Below are positions 54,401 through 64,000 of a stretch of 64,000 nt of DNA, in pieces (position 1 is the first letter of the stretch; every line of letters starts with the position of its first letter). Source of the stretch: Echiichthys vipera (lineage: Eukaryota; Chordata; Actinopteri; Perciformes; Trachinidae); NCBI GenBank assembly GCA_963691815.1, contig OY829667.1, positions 19,001,691 through 19,065,690 on the forward strand, in the 5' to 3' direction. A program made the position numbers and the translations under genes. The notes beneath the pieces were generated by a model. That model saw nothing but the letters and a program-made list of their open reading frames with translations, searched no databases and had not been told where the DNA came from.

Positions 54401-57400
54401 ATATATAAAAGCCATTTTATCCCTCATCTATCTACACACAACATATCAAAATAACAATGACATGAAAGAACAGATTGTTGGAAATAATGGCCACATCAGG
54501 CTGCAGGCCCACATCAGGCTGCAGGCCCGCTGCAGCCCACATCAGGCTGCAGGCCCACATAGGGCTGCAAGCCAGCTGCAGCCAACATCAGGCTGCAGGC
54601 CCACTGCAGCCCACATCAGGCTGCGGGCCCACTGCAGCCCACATCAGGCTGCAGGCCCACATCAGGCTGCAGGCCCACATCAGGCTGCAAGCCCGCTGCA
54701 GCCCACATCAGGCTGCAGGCCCACATCAGGCTGCAAGCCAGCTGCAGCCAACATCAGGCTGCAGGCCCGCTGCAGCCCACATCAGGCTGCGGGCCCACTG
54801 CAGCCCACATCAGGCTGCAGGCCCACATCAGGCTGCAGGCCCACATCAGGCTGCAAGCCCGCTGCAGCCCACATCAGGCTGCAGGCCCACATTAGGCTGC
54901 AAGCCCGCTGCAGCCCACATCAGGCTGCAGGCCCGCTGCAGCCCACATCAGGCTGCAGGCCCACATCAGGCTGCAGGCCCACATCAGGCTGCAAGCCCGC
55001 TGCAGCCCACATCAGGCTGCAGGCCCACATTAGGCTGCAAGCCCGCTGCAGCCCACATCAGGCTGCAGGCCCGCTGCAGCCCACATCAGGCTGCAGGCCC
55101 GCTGCAGGCCCGCTGCAGCCAACATCAGGCTGCAAGCCCGCGGCAGCCCACATCAGGCTGCAGGCCCGCTGCAGCCCACATCAGGCTGCAGGCCCACATC
55201 AGGCTGCAGGCACACATCAACATCACTACACTCTTTAGGTCTGATTTCCTAAGGGACTTACAAGAGATACTGAAATCTCCCTGCATTTGATTTGATCTCT
55301 TTGAGAACTGAGGGTGGGATTAGATTTGCATGTAAATGACAGTGGTCCAGTATGGAGCAGGTGGTTGGATAAACAGCTTTGACTTAACAGGTTTCTCCTC
55401 CTGACCAATTCTTACATAGAGTTCCAGTGGAAATTCAGTCCAGAGATTCAGCCTGTAAAGTGACCCATCCACCTCTGCTGCCAGATAGTTTAAGGCTCAC
55501 TTGATCCATCAGACCCTTGATGACTCACTGCTGTTTATCCAACCACCTGCTCCATACTGTACCAGTGTCATTTACATCTTTACATCTGATCCGTTCAAAT
55601 GCAGAGAGGTCTCAGTATCTCTTCTAAGGGTCCCTGAAAATCAAAAATAAAGTGTGGCGATCTTGTTGAATTACTTCCAGGTGCTTTAACAGCGTACTGA
55701 GTAAACGGTTCATAATAATGATGTTTCAGTGTTTTGATTTTTTATACATTTGCTAAAATCATGATGTATTATGTGTAGATTGATGACGAATGAGATGGAT
55801 TTTTATCTCATTTAAGTTGATCTATAAAGCAACAAAGTTTGGAAAAAGTGACGGGGTTCACATACTTTTTCACAGCACTGTAGGTGATCTGAGTGAGGGG
55901 CTAAAACACCAAAACAACATTATTTCCAGGATGTCTGATCACTGTAATCATTATCCAGGTAAATGGAAAACTAGAAACTAAATCTCCAGGTTTTCCAGAA
56001 CGTGTGAGAACCTTGATATTATTTATATTCCGTCCTTTTGCACTTTGAGCTGCTGCACCTACATGAACTCAAACAGCAGTCTTTACAGGGGGCTTGTTTG
56101 TGAGCGAGGATTATATTCAATTAAATCTAAACTGCTGGCTCATGAAATAGATGTGGAAAAAAACCTTCCAATGTCATCTCAATCTAAATGGGTATTTTAT
56201 AGCGACCACAAGACAAATGACAGAAATACACCTGGATGACTCAGATGTGCTCAACATACCTGTTTAGTCATCTGCCATACGCAGTCGATGAACTGAACGA
56301 AGATGGGTGATCTGTCCTGATCTGCATGGTTCTTGTCACCGTGACCTATCCTCTACACACACACACACACACACAGAGAAAATCTAATGATTAACAGGAA
56401 GGTAAACAATTTTTTTGTCAATTGAGTCATTTCTTGCATAGATGCCAAACTGAACAATTTGAACATTGCTTTAAAATGGCTGACCCTGCAGCTGACCCGT
56501 GGGCACCGGAGGAGGTGCGACCGGCAGCAATGCCTACCAGGTGATTCCATCTCCCTGTTATCTCTACTGAAGTTCTGGTAACCCAGTGACTCCAGAGCAG
56601 TTGGAGTCCAGGGAAGACTGGAGCACAGTCAGGAAAGACTGGTTGACGACAGGGAAAGTCCGCACCGGGAGTGGGCGGCTAGTTACCCAACCCACTAGTA
56701 CCCCGGAGGGACACCCAATCATCACTACGAAGAATCCTAAGAGAATACAACCCGCAGGCCCTCTGAGAGGCAGGGTAAAAGATGGGCCTAATAGGACGGA
56801 CAACACGGCAATGACAGCAACGTAACAGACGACAAGACGAACTCCAGAACTACAGGAAATGAGGAGAAGACCCTCCGGAAGTGTGCCTGCAAATGGGAGA
56901 AATTGACCACATTCAGGGGGTTGTGAATCCACCAGGGGAAGCGAAAGTGTGGGCAGAAGGGCCAACAGCAACCTTGCACTGCCCTGGTAGGTGAGACAAG
57001 AGGGACCAAAAGCCAGGTCGAAAACAACAGAGCCAATGGACCCAATGTTGCAGAAGGCAAAGACGGCACAGATGAAGAAGGCCCACTGGTGGAGGACGAG
57101 CCCCCATGTGAGCTCCTAGACCCAGTTGCCACCAACTCACACAGAGCAGAGCCAACAGCAGAGACCAAGAATCCAACTAGAAAGAGCAAACTCAAATGGC
57201 CAAAGTCAAGTGAGGCAGAGGCAGGGCGTTTGCTAGACACAGATGTGGTCAAGAAACTGGGGTAAACATTGTGAGGAGGTGTCGAAACCAAGCTCAATCA
57301 GGTTAGGGACATCTTGAACCAGGTCTGCAAGGACAGGACCTCCAACCAGAAGACCACACAAAGAGAGAAGGGAAGGAGGGAAAAGGAGATTGACCATCTA

Positions 57401-60400
57401 GTGCGAAGGCGCCGGCAAAAGTTGGAGGTAGGCATCGCTAGGGGCTGTGCCATCTCTCCCATTTTGTTTGTGGCAGCATTTGAGGTGATCCTAATCGGTG
57501 CCAGGCAAACGATTGGAGGGATCAGGGTCCCAGCTGGGAAGAGACTACCCCCACTGAGGACTTCATGGACGACGTCACGAGCCTCCTTCAGACCACAGCA
57601 TGTACATCAAGACTGATGTCGTGGGCTCGAATGAGGATCGAGCCCTCAAAATCACGGAGCCCGTCTCTCAGAAGAAGAGTCAGAACCGACAGCACCAGCT
57701 TCATCGTAGGGGGAGAGGAAATTCCACTCCTTTCTGAGAAACCCATAAAAAGCCTTGGGAGGCAATACACGGCAGAACTTTTGGACAAACAGAAAGGGAG
57801 GACCGTGTTAAAAACAGATCTCAGAAGGTAAGTACAAAGTCGGGTGCTACTCGTTCATACTTTACAGAAGATTGATGTGGGCGCTGAAAATGAGTCAAAT
57901 CCCCTCATTCGCCATAAGTAAGATGGATGGAAAGGCCAGCTCATTCATCAGAAAGTGGTTGGGGCTGCCACGATGCCTATCTGAAACGGGCCTGTTCGGA
58001 AGGAACACCCTCCAACTCCCTCAAACTTAAAATGGAATGCCCAAACTGAGGTCAACAGAGCCATCAGTAACTTGCAACATCAAGAGATTGTCGGCAGAGT
58101 CCAGGCAGGAAGGGCAGGCCTAGGGTGGGGAGAAGCACCATGGTTCTGGTCCAAGGCCAACCGCAAAGAGAAGAAGAAGATGGAGGCGGCAGAGGTGACA
58201 AGGTTGGAGGAGAAGCGCTATAGGACCAAGGCCGTGTCACAGTGCCGACAAGGAAGCTGGACAACCTGGAAAGGAGTCATCGAGGCCGCCTACGATTGAA
58301 AAAAGGCCAAGTACTCAGAGTTGGCTGCTGACTGCCGGATGGCTGGCTGGAAGACCACCATCTATCCAGTGGAAGTTGGATGCCGAGGCTATGTTGGGCA
58401 GTTAACCACACACCTTCTGAGGGACGCAGGAGTGGCAGGAGTGACAAGAGGGAGCCTGAAGAAGGCACCAAAGAGCTGGCAGAGGAGCTGAGAAAGGAAG
58501 CTTTTGGCTCAGGTTAAGAAGGGAAGACAAGTGCTTGGGAACAAACAACTAACCCCAACAACAGCTGCAGGGGGGAACACCTATTAGCTGCAGGGGGTGG
58601 CAGGGTGACGTTCCTGTCACTGCTGCACCACCAGGAGATGTTTCCAGCATTAGAGGAGCCAAACGTTGGTGATTGGTGGTTCCTGGCTGATGACCCTGCA
58701 GCTGTACCACCGGCAGCAATGTCTAGCAGGTGATTCCATCTCCCTATTATCTCTACAGTATTGTACATGGATTCAACACACAAAGCTTAAGTAGATCATT
58801 CTAAAGAATTACTTACTGAGGCAAACTTATGCCCAAAGCTGATCCATTCCTTCTCAATCAGCACCTGAAACAACACAACAAAAATCAATCAATTACTTTG
58901 AAGGAGAGTAAAAACACACACACAGGTTCAATTAAAGCTGACTGTGCTGCTGATGTGGATGAGAAGTTTCCTTCTATTATCATGTTTGGGCAGTTATTGA
59001 CCTGGAATAAGAGCCAGAGCGACATATTGGTTGATCGATATGTATCACAGACAGATTGGTATCCGCGCATATGTTGTTTTCTGATATGCTCCGAATTGAA
59101 AACCTTTTTTACAGAACATATAACGTAGTGCAGAATGCTTGGGGTGATTTTTTTTTGGGTTCTTTTGTAAACTTTATTGAAACACATTCACTACTCTACT
59201 TCCGGTCCATCCCCTATATGTTCCCCTCTTAAATCCATACACACACACTATCATATTACACTTCTGCTCTTACTACAAGCCTGACTTAGAAGTTGGAAGT
59301 TCCCGATTTCTGATTACAAGTGAACGCAGCATAACCATTGACGAGTTCCACCGACAGACCAGCCGGTGTCAGCAGCGTGGCGTGGTGGCATATCTGCATT
59401 TAGGGAGTGTTTCCACAGACACACAGATTGAAATACTCTGCAAAAGGAAAAAGTGGGTCATATGATCACTCTTTGATGGATAGGAACTTAAAAGACAATT
59501 AAAGAGACGAAAATCTTATGGATTATATCTTTAAATGTCAGCATTAACTGATACTACCATGATGTTTATGTAGCTACTTATTATTATTTTTCTATTCTTT
59601 ATTTTTTCAGTGTTTATTCCTAGAAATGGTTGACAATCTAATATATATTGAATGTATAATGCTTAATAATGTTAAATACTATTTTAAAAGTTATGTGTGT
59701 AAGATATTAGTCTTCTGAGAACTTTGCAGAGTCATGTCAGTGCACGATCCACATAGAAAAGGTCCATCTTCATTCCTGCTCAAAATTGTCCTACATCAGC
59801 CGTCACATTGGCAACTGGTGAATTCTTCCTGTCTTAAATCAGTACCAGCCTCAATAATTCCAGTGTTTGACAAAAAGAATTTAAGGAATCATGGTTTTCA
59901 TGCGTTTCCAACGCACTGTAGCAGATTGCCTGAATGTTCTTTTTTAAGTTTGCCAGTCTGTGTTTAATCAGACAGTTTAATGGTTAGGTTCGTATTGAAA
60001 GGTCAATCCCCACATGGATAAATTAATCATTGTTAAAAGGTGTTACAAATCACCAGACAGAAGGATCCCAATTAAACAGCAATAATCAGATCCCCAATGC
60101 AAACTCGGTTTAAATCATTGTATCACACAATGAGCTACACTCAGCATCAGAAAATGTCTTTAAATAATTGTCCAAAAAGGTCCAAATTATGTTCTCCAAA
60201 AGAAACAGAACAAAGTTCAATCAAGATCACTTATTGGTTTAAAGCACAACAAACTAACTACCTGGAATCCTCTGAGAGTGCGGTAGTGACTGTCCAGCAT
60301 CAGCATGGCCAGAGAGGTGAGCTGAGCAGTCCGGTCCCAGCCGTCACTACAGTGAACCAACACAGAGTTCCCGCTGGAAACCTTGTCTGCTACTTGGATG

Positions 60401-62318
60401 GCTCCCGACAACACCAGCTGCACACACAGAGGCACAATTTAGAAAATGCTTTGGCCTTTGATAAAACAAGTAATGGCAGCACTTAATACTTCAAATGATA
60501 ATGTACACCTAGATGAGAAAATGAAACACTCTGTTTCTCACCTTAACATGTTCTAGCCAGTGTGTGGACTCTAGACTGGACAGCCAGTGAGACTCCTCCA
60601 CGTTGGGGTAGACGATGTCTTTGAGCTTCTTCAGGGATTCCCTCATGACGTGGATATTCTGGATGTCCAGGAAGATGAGCTCTGCGTTTTGGTACTCATC
60701 ACCCTCGTAGCCTCCTCCTGTAGCCTGGAGATATAGCAGACATTAAGATAAAAAATAATTTGGGGCGGCCGGTGGCTTAGTGGTTAGTGCAGTCGCCCAA
60801 TGAAAAGAGGTCCTGGAGGCAGCGGCAGGTTCAACTCCTGTGGCCCTTTGCTGCATGTCTCCCACTCTCTCTCTCACCCCATTTCCTGTCTGTCCTACAT
60901 AATAAAGGCTCGGAAAACTGCAACAATAAAAAAAAATATATATATATTTTTTAAAATAAGGTGAAACAAAACCTTGTTCTGAGACAGAAACGGGAAGTGC
61001 GTACTGATTAATTTAACACATGGACGCATTAGAGGAAGTATGGGGCCAACAAAAGCATCCAGGCTCAATGTCTGGATGACTCTGATGGTGCTAGATAAAT
61101 GCTCAGGGGCCATCACAATCAATAGGAATCATCCTCTGAGGACAATACTGAAAACACCCATATTAAAAAATGCCACGGCGGTTTGGCCAGCAGTTGACAA
61201 GAGTGTGTTAATCTGTTTAAAAGTGTTCAACAGACTGACCAAATGACTGGTGGCTATGAGATAAATAACATCTAAAACAGTTTCGAATGTTTGATGACTC
61301 ATCCTGAACTCAGGGGCGTTGACAAAAGTGTCATCCAATTAAATGAGACTATGGGCGACAAGCTAGCTACAGCAGTCATAACACCAAACTTCACTGTCAG
61401 TTGGTAGACTGATGGTCGTACTAGCTAACAGATTACAGTAAGAGATGGGATGAGATGTGTGTATGGATAATGGGACATAAACATCTAACGTTAATATATT
61501 CAGAGAATTTGGGGTTACAGTATGTAACCAATGTTTTTGTTTTCCAAACAAAGTGGCTGAGGTCTAATTCAGGGAGGATTTCAGCCAACTCAGTGCGGCT
61601 GAAAGCGGGCAGTGCATGTTGACTTTAGACAGTGTGTGAGCGAGGATTAAGGGACTGGGAGGCCGGGCACATCAGATGCAGTTGGTGGTGAAAATTCTTC
61701 ATTCAACCATGCAGAGGAAGAGAACGCCATTCGATGACGTGATCAAATGAATAAGCTCAAACTATAGAAGATCGTGTGGGAAACATGAGTTTTCTGTTTG
61801 TTTCATTCAAAGAACCTTATTGGCCAGTTTTCTGGACGTTTTAAAACTACATGATTGTTCATTAATTGAAAAGATAATGGACAGATCATTATTTGTAGCC
61901 CAAATTCTCACTACTTTAAAAAAGGACATCATCATGCCATAATATTTAAACCATACAAAAACTACCAAATACAGTGTTTTATAAACCAACAGTAACGTGA
62001 AAGCTTTCTCACAAGAAAGTCTCCATCTGTTACTTTCCATTTCCCTCTCAACTAGTGTTTCAGACAGCCTGATGCAGGTGACAGCGTGACCTGCTGAGTC
62101 TGTGTCTGAGAGTAAGTCCTCTCCCTTCTGACCTTGTTGGCCACGGCGTTGACGCTGGGCCGAGCGTCATAGATGGTGAGCTTGGTGGTGTCGTTAGCCT
62201 CCCTGATCAGGTCCAGGTAGCGCTCGTCATCCTTGTTTCTTTTACCGGACATGCCGACCAGAGGCTGACTGCAGCGGACGATCACTGCCTGGTTCTCCCT
62301 GTGGATCCATGATAGAAC
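51233..62318 (-). CDS. mtm1: Myotubularin 1 (3' eight coding exons; 5' part beyond window)
   Basis: This is a PI3P and PI(3,5)P2 3-phosphatase; human MTM1 loss causes X-linked centronuclear myopathy (family knowledge). Coding segments, 5' to 3' on the minus strand: 62318-62133, 60724-60542, 60417-60262, 58864-58817, 56352-56260, 54189-54076, 53946-53770, 51421-51233. All have AG/GT sites and phase 0 joins, giving 348 residues plus stop, from VLSWIHRENQ to QTPL. Paralogue-specific residues support MTM1 over MTMR1: VGMSGKRNKDDERYLD, YDARPSVNAVANK, LVLSGAIQVADKVSSG, NPFYTPESGRVLYPVASMRH and SPVEQRYKELLALRDEY, each close to human MTM1. The active-site loop HCSDGWDRT is intact. The PH-GRAM exons are absent because the window ends in the intron upstream of 62318. 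It is a tandem paralogue of mtmr1, same strand, about 12 kb apart. Confidence 0.95.
51425..51520. repeat. CA-rich repeat at the mtm1 terminal exon acceptor
   Basis: Imperfect (CA)n with ACAGAC and AGGCAC interruptions. In mtm1 sense it is TG-rich and runs to TGTTGCAG. Confidence 0.9.
51729..52331 (-). mobile_element. PIF/Harbinger-like non-autonomous element, copy 4
   Basis: 603 bp with 20-bp perfect inverted ends GGGCGTGATCACACTGTCCT and TAA target duplication at 51726-51728 and 52332-52334. The minus strand carries MAVKGSRWCDAEVECLLQIW then SDENIQKQ, the same Myb-like start as copy 3. The perfect ends make it the best family reference. In the last mtm1 intron. Confidence 0.9.
52335..53769 (-). 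other. mtm1 last intron, no gene seen
   Basis: Unassigned intronic DNA. The stretch 53060-53660 contains GGATATCATGAATATCG and TGATACC...GGATCGGA motifs recalling a fragment of a longer repeat, but I could not name it. Confidence 0.35.
53770..53946 (-). CDS. mtm1: mtm1 exon: VSLWSLVNS to RWNPRIRQQ
   Basis: Acceptor GTGCAG ends at 53947 and donor CAG|GTAGGA starts at 53769. The exon is 177 nt, phase 0-0. It encodes EVRSKTVSLWSLVNSKMEMY, then LNPFYTPESGRVLYPVASMR, and ends RWNPRIRQQ. It equals mtmr1 exons 15 (44 nt) plus 16 (133 nt) exactly. Confidence 0.95.
54076..54189 (-). CDS. mtm1: mtm1 exon: FEFNERLLL to CESARDQH
   Basis: Acceptor TCTAAG ends at 54190 and donor CAT|GTAAGA starts at 54075. 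The exon is 114 nt, phase 0-0. It encodes FPTAFEFNERLLLTILDHLY then SCCFGTFLYNCESARDQH. NCESAR is specific to MTM1. Confidence 0.95.
54490..55225. repeat. Compound minisatellite (CACATCAGGCTGCAGGCC), mtm1 intron
   Basis: An 18-bp module CCACATCAGGCTGCAGGC is interspersed with a 10-bp module CCGCTGCAGC, giving 18-, 28- and longer spacings. A composite block starting GCCCACATCAGG recurs at 54637, 54803 and 54941 (periods 166 and 138, differing by one 28-bp unit). The long frames through it are repeat artefacts. Confidence 0.93.
55226..56259 (-). other. mtm1 intron, no gene seen
   Basis: It contains an inverted pair: AACAGCTTTGACTTAA...GGTGGTTGGATAAACAG near 55358-55375 and CTGTTTATCCAACCACCTGC at 55531-55550, flanking a 160-bp interior. 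This may be a small hairpin element. Otherwise unassigned. Confidence 0.4.
56260..56352 (-). CDS. mtm1: mtm1 exon: RIGHGDKNH to MTKQ
   Basis: The acceptor is (TG)n TAG, ending at 56353, and donor CAG|GTATGT starts at 56259. The exon is 93 nt, phase 0-0. It encodes RIGHGDKNHADQDRSPIFVQ then FIDCVWQMTKQ. The 3' splice site has a TG run where a pyrimidine tract is expected. Confidence 0.95.
56354..56375. repeat. (CA)10 at an mtm1 acceptor
   Basis: In mtm1 sense it is TG repeats directly joined to TAG and the exon. Confidence 0.95.
56480..58760 (+). pseudogene. Decayed reverse-transcriptase element with direct terminal repeats
   Basis: The plus strand shows, in shifted frames, GIARGCAISPILFVAAFEVI (57430-57490), MDDVTSLLQTTACTSRL (57565, the RT catalytic D-D box), WARMRIEPSKSRSPSLRRR, EKPIKSLGRQY (57740) and EIVGRVQAGRAGLGWG with AVSQCRQGSWTTW (58080-58270). 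The order fits one reverse transcriptase ORF of a non-LTR type seen in fish and marine invertebrates. Multiple frameshifts and stops make it dead. A segment CCGGCAGCAATG..TA.CAGGTGATTCC occurs at both ends (56520 and 58709). It lies in an mtm1 intron on the opposite strand to mtm1. Confidence 0.7.
58817..58864 (-). CDS. mtm1: mtm1 exon: EKEWISFGHKFA
   Basis: Acceptor TTTCAG ends at 58865 and donor TCA|GTAAGT starts at 58816. The exon is 48 nt, phase 0-0, and encodes VLIEKEWISFGHKFAS. It has the same length and boundaries as mtmr1 exon 12. Confidence 0.95.
58870..60261 (-). other. mtm1 intron, no gene seen
   Basis: AT-rich intronic sequence between the 48-nt exon and the catalytic exon. No recognisable element. 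Confidence 0.35.
60262..60417 (-). CDS. mtm1: mtm1 exon: catalytic loop
   Basis: Acceptor TGTGCAG ends at 60418 and donor CAG|GTAGTT starts at 60261. The exon is 156 nt, phase 0-0. It encodes LVLSGAIQVADKVSSGNSVL, then VHCSDGWDRTAQLTSLAM, and ends LRGFQ. The Cys-X5-Arg signature is complete. Its 3' half is nearly identical at nucleotide level to the same region of mtmr1 exon 11. Confidence 0.97.
60542..60724 (-). CDS. mtm1: mtm1 exon: NIHVMRESL segment
   Basis: Acceptor CTCCAG ends at 60725 and donor AAG|GTGAGA starts at 60541. The exon is 183 nt, phase 0-0. It encodes ATGGGYEGDEYQNAELIFLD, then IQNIHVMRESLKKLKDIVYP, and ends THWLEHVK. It corresponds to mtmr1 exon 10. Confidence 0.95.
60762..60950 (+). 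mobile_element. tRNA-derived SINE
   Basis: Head GGGGCGGCCGGTGGCTTAGT with box A-like TGGCTTAGTGGTTAGTG and box B-like AGGTTCAACTCC. Body CCCTTTGCTGCATGTCTCCC then a CTCTCTCTC tract and TTTCCTGTCTGTCC. Tail AATAAAGGC and an A/TA-rich end. This is a widely distributed fish SINE, in an mtm1 intron on the opposite strand. Confidence 0.8.
61129..61345 (-). pseudogene. Possible Harbinger-type transposase remnant
   Basis: The minus-strand frame reads DDTFVNAPEFRMSHQTFETV then LDVI. The E/F-R-M-S-x-x-T-F-E pattern is like the N-terminal motif of HARBI1-type transposases (FRM...TF..L). It breaks down after about 30 residues. Weak call. Confidence 0.3.
62133..62318 (-). CDS. mtm1: mtm1 exon: WIHRENQ to VNAVANK
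   Basis: Acceptor TTTTAG ends at 62319 and donor AAG|GTCAGA starts at 62132. The exon is 186 nt, phase 0-0. It encodes VLSWIHRENQAVIVRCSQPL, then VGMSGKRNKDDERYLD, and ends VNAVANK. It corresponds to mtmr1 exon 9 and is one codon shorter. Confidence 0.95.
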
Positions 62319-62506
62319 CTAAAACACAAAGAGCAGTCAGTACTGCAGGACACAGACTCATTGGCGGGTAGCTTGGCATGGCAACAAAGTCTTCCAGGGT
62401 GACAGATGTGAAAGAATGAAACAAAGCACAAAGCAAAGAAGACTGCTTTGAGGCAATGGGCACCACAGGTAATGCTTATGTGATGTGAGCTTTAAGCGTC
62501 ATAATT

Positions 62507-63003
62507 AGTGTGTTTACATGCACATCAGTAACCCGAAAATGGTCTTTCCCCGGTTAAGGGAATAATTGGATTATTGAAGTTTCTCTCGTTTACGTGAAAA
62601 GGGGGTCGTATGGGAAAATGACAGAGTAACTCAACCTCCGGTACAGCGCTCCATCAACATACAGCTGGTCGTAATACAGCATTTTTTCCGGCTCACTTTT
62701 GTCAAGATCACAAACAGCCGACTTTTCTTCCTAGTGCTGTTGCTTCCTGGTTTATTCTATTTGCGGGTCAAATGCCACTGCCACAGAGTGGGGAGGGGGA
62801 GTTATAACTGACGGAACATGCGCAGACGCGAAACCCATGAAGGCTTCAATAATCGGGGTACTGAAGGAGTTCTCTAGGTCTGTAAATCGGGGTATGATAA
62901 CTCTGATTTTACCCAGGGTACGGTGTTTACATGGTGTTTAAGAAACTGGAGTATGCCTTTAACCTTAATGTAATCAGGTTTTTAAACTGCATGTAAACGC
63001 ACT
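62507..63003. mobile_element. Inverted-repeat miniature element (AGTGCGTTTACATGCA ends)
   Basis: Left AGTGTGTTTACATGCACATC and right, inverted, AGTGCGTTTACATGCAGTTT. Interior AACCCGAAAATGG and TAATCGGGGTA motifs. About 497 bp, a common fish MITE pattern, in the most 5' mtm1 intron of the window. Confidence 0.65.
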
Positions 63004-63905
63004 GGTCACATTTTCTTCTTTACAAACTCTGATCAAAAAACAACAAAGTTCACTCATTTAAAGCAGAACCAAGACTCCCTTCAGGCTGTGTACTGCATCA
63101 AACAATCTCTGCATATCAAATAGTCTGGTAGTGAGGGTTAGTCCCTGGTTGGGGTTAAGGAGATAAGATTTGTTTGCAGCCTGAATGGAAGGACTGTCTT
63201 TGACAAAATAGGCTCAGATTGACTCTCTATTGTAGCTGCAGATTGACTTTAGATGGTGAGCCAACAATGAAATGATAGTAGTTCTAGAACAGTTCAGTAG
63301 GGAAAATGAGGAATTGTCACATTCATATTTCCCAACACTGTGCTGCACATGTTCCAGTTACTAACTGTTACCAGGGCGAGCAAACCAAACTGCAAACAGT
63401 TTTCTCAGGTTTACTTTTGATCTATATTGGCTATAGTCATTTTTGCATTTGAATATTTATTTTATATAGCATGCCATCCTGTACATCCCACTCAAAGGAC
63501 AATGCTGGTGTACCTCTACGATTCCCACAAACAAACTGAAACAATGATGGATTGATCACAGCCTGAGTATCTTATTTCTCTGTAGTACACAACTTTAAAC
63601 TCAAACAATTGATCTCATGCATGCTAGAGCTCAGCAGTGTGGTTCTGGAAAAGACAATACCATCTGCATCAGGATTGAGATTACAAGCCATAATGTGTTA
63701 ACCATCAAATGTATATTTAACAAGAGCTACGACATTGTAATATGATGGTTTATGCTCCTGTTGAAGCCATGGGTCTGTAGGATATCAACCTTGTTTTAAG
63801 TAAGTATTGTACCTTTGCCTAATTTTTTTCAAATTCGTTTTTGTGCCATAAAATGTTTTATAGTCATCTTGTAGCTGGATAGCTTAGTTCAAGGCTTAAA
63901 ATTCT
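63004..63905 (-). other. mtm1 intron, no exon seen
   Basis: Sequence upstream of the first visible mtm1 exon. No match to the expected upstream exon (human ...RQGLPNHHWRITFIN... segment) in either strand, so that exon is probably beyond 64000. Confidence 0.4.
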
Positions 63906-64000
63906 TTATAGAGGGGCGCCCAGTAGATCACCTGGTAGAGCATGCTGAGTCCTCGCCACTGCACCTTGGGTTTGACTGTACTAAGAAATCAAGGCATATA
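63906..64000 (+). mobile_element. Head of a tRNA-derived SINE, cut by the window end
   Basis: GGGGCGCCCAGTAGATCACC then TGGTAGAGCATGCTG resembles the box A head of a fish SINE. The body runs off the window. Confidence 0.4.

Noticed and set aside
54375..55290. Open frames of 270-290 codons (HIRLQA / PTSGCRP repeats)
   Set aside because: Same reason: translation of a GC-rich minisatellite in an mtm1 intron.
63906..63980. A tRNA gene
   Set aside because: It has a box A-like start but no convincing cloverleaf or box B within the right distance. It matches a SINE head.

Overview
The window is vertebrate nuclear DNA, almost certainly from a teleost fish. It has intron-rich genes with GT/AG splice sites, very long CA/TG microsatellites, and a dense load of fish-type repeats: tRNA-derived SINEs, non-LTR retrotransposon tails ending in TTGAA or TTGAT repeats, and PIF/Harbinger and hAT miniature elements. 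Three genes can be read exon by exon, and their order matches the mammalian Xq28 block CD99L2 - MTMR1 - MTM1, with CD99L2 convergent to the two myotubularin genes.

Layout: (1) 1408-11381, + strand: the last nine coding exons of cd99l2, an acidic single-pass membrane glycoprotein. The signal-peptide exon lies left of the window. (2) 11382-20577: the convergent 3' region between cd99l2 and mtmr1, holding 3' UTRs, a hAT-like element and other repeats. (3) 20578-39139, - strand: a complete mtmr1 of 17 coding exons and 654 codons, with the start codon at 39139 in a GC-rich block. (4) 39140-51232: the mtmr1 upstream region and intergenic DNA, with CA arrays, a retroposon, a 600-bp Harbinger element, a 5'-truncated LINE and several inverted-repeat elements. 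(5) 51233-62318, - strand: the last eight coding exons of mtm1. Its 5' exons lie right of the window.

Function: mtmr1 and mtm1 are adjacent paralogues encoding phosphoinositide 3-phosphatases. Both keep the active-site loop HCSDGWDRT and a C-terminal coiled coil followed by a PDZ-ligand-like tail. Their intron positions match one to one over the shared part, except that one 177-nt mtm1 exon equals two mtmr1 exons (44 + 133 nt). No bacterial-type operon, CRISPR array or rRNA is present, and I saw no nested protein-coding gene other than transposon remnants.

The most interesting signals are non-coding. Several 3' splice sites of both myotubularin genes have their pyrimidine tract replaced by UG repeats, including the last exon of both paralogues. 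There is a 1.17-kb, 42-bp minisatellite that stays open in several frames, and a 681-bp foldback element with related fragments nearby. A four-member Harbinger family keeps the start of a Myb-like ORF, and a 70-bp hAT-like miniature element has a perfect 8-bp target duplication.
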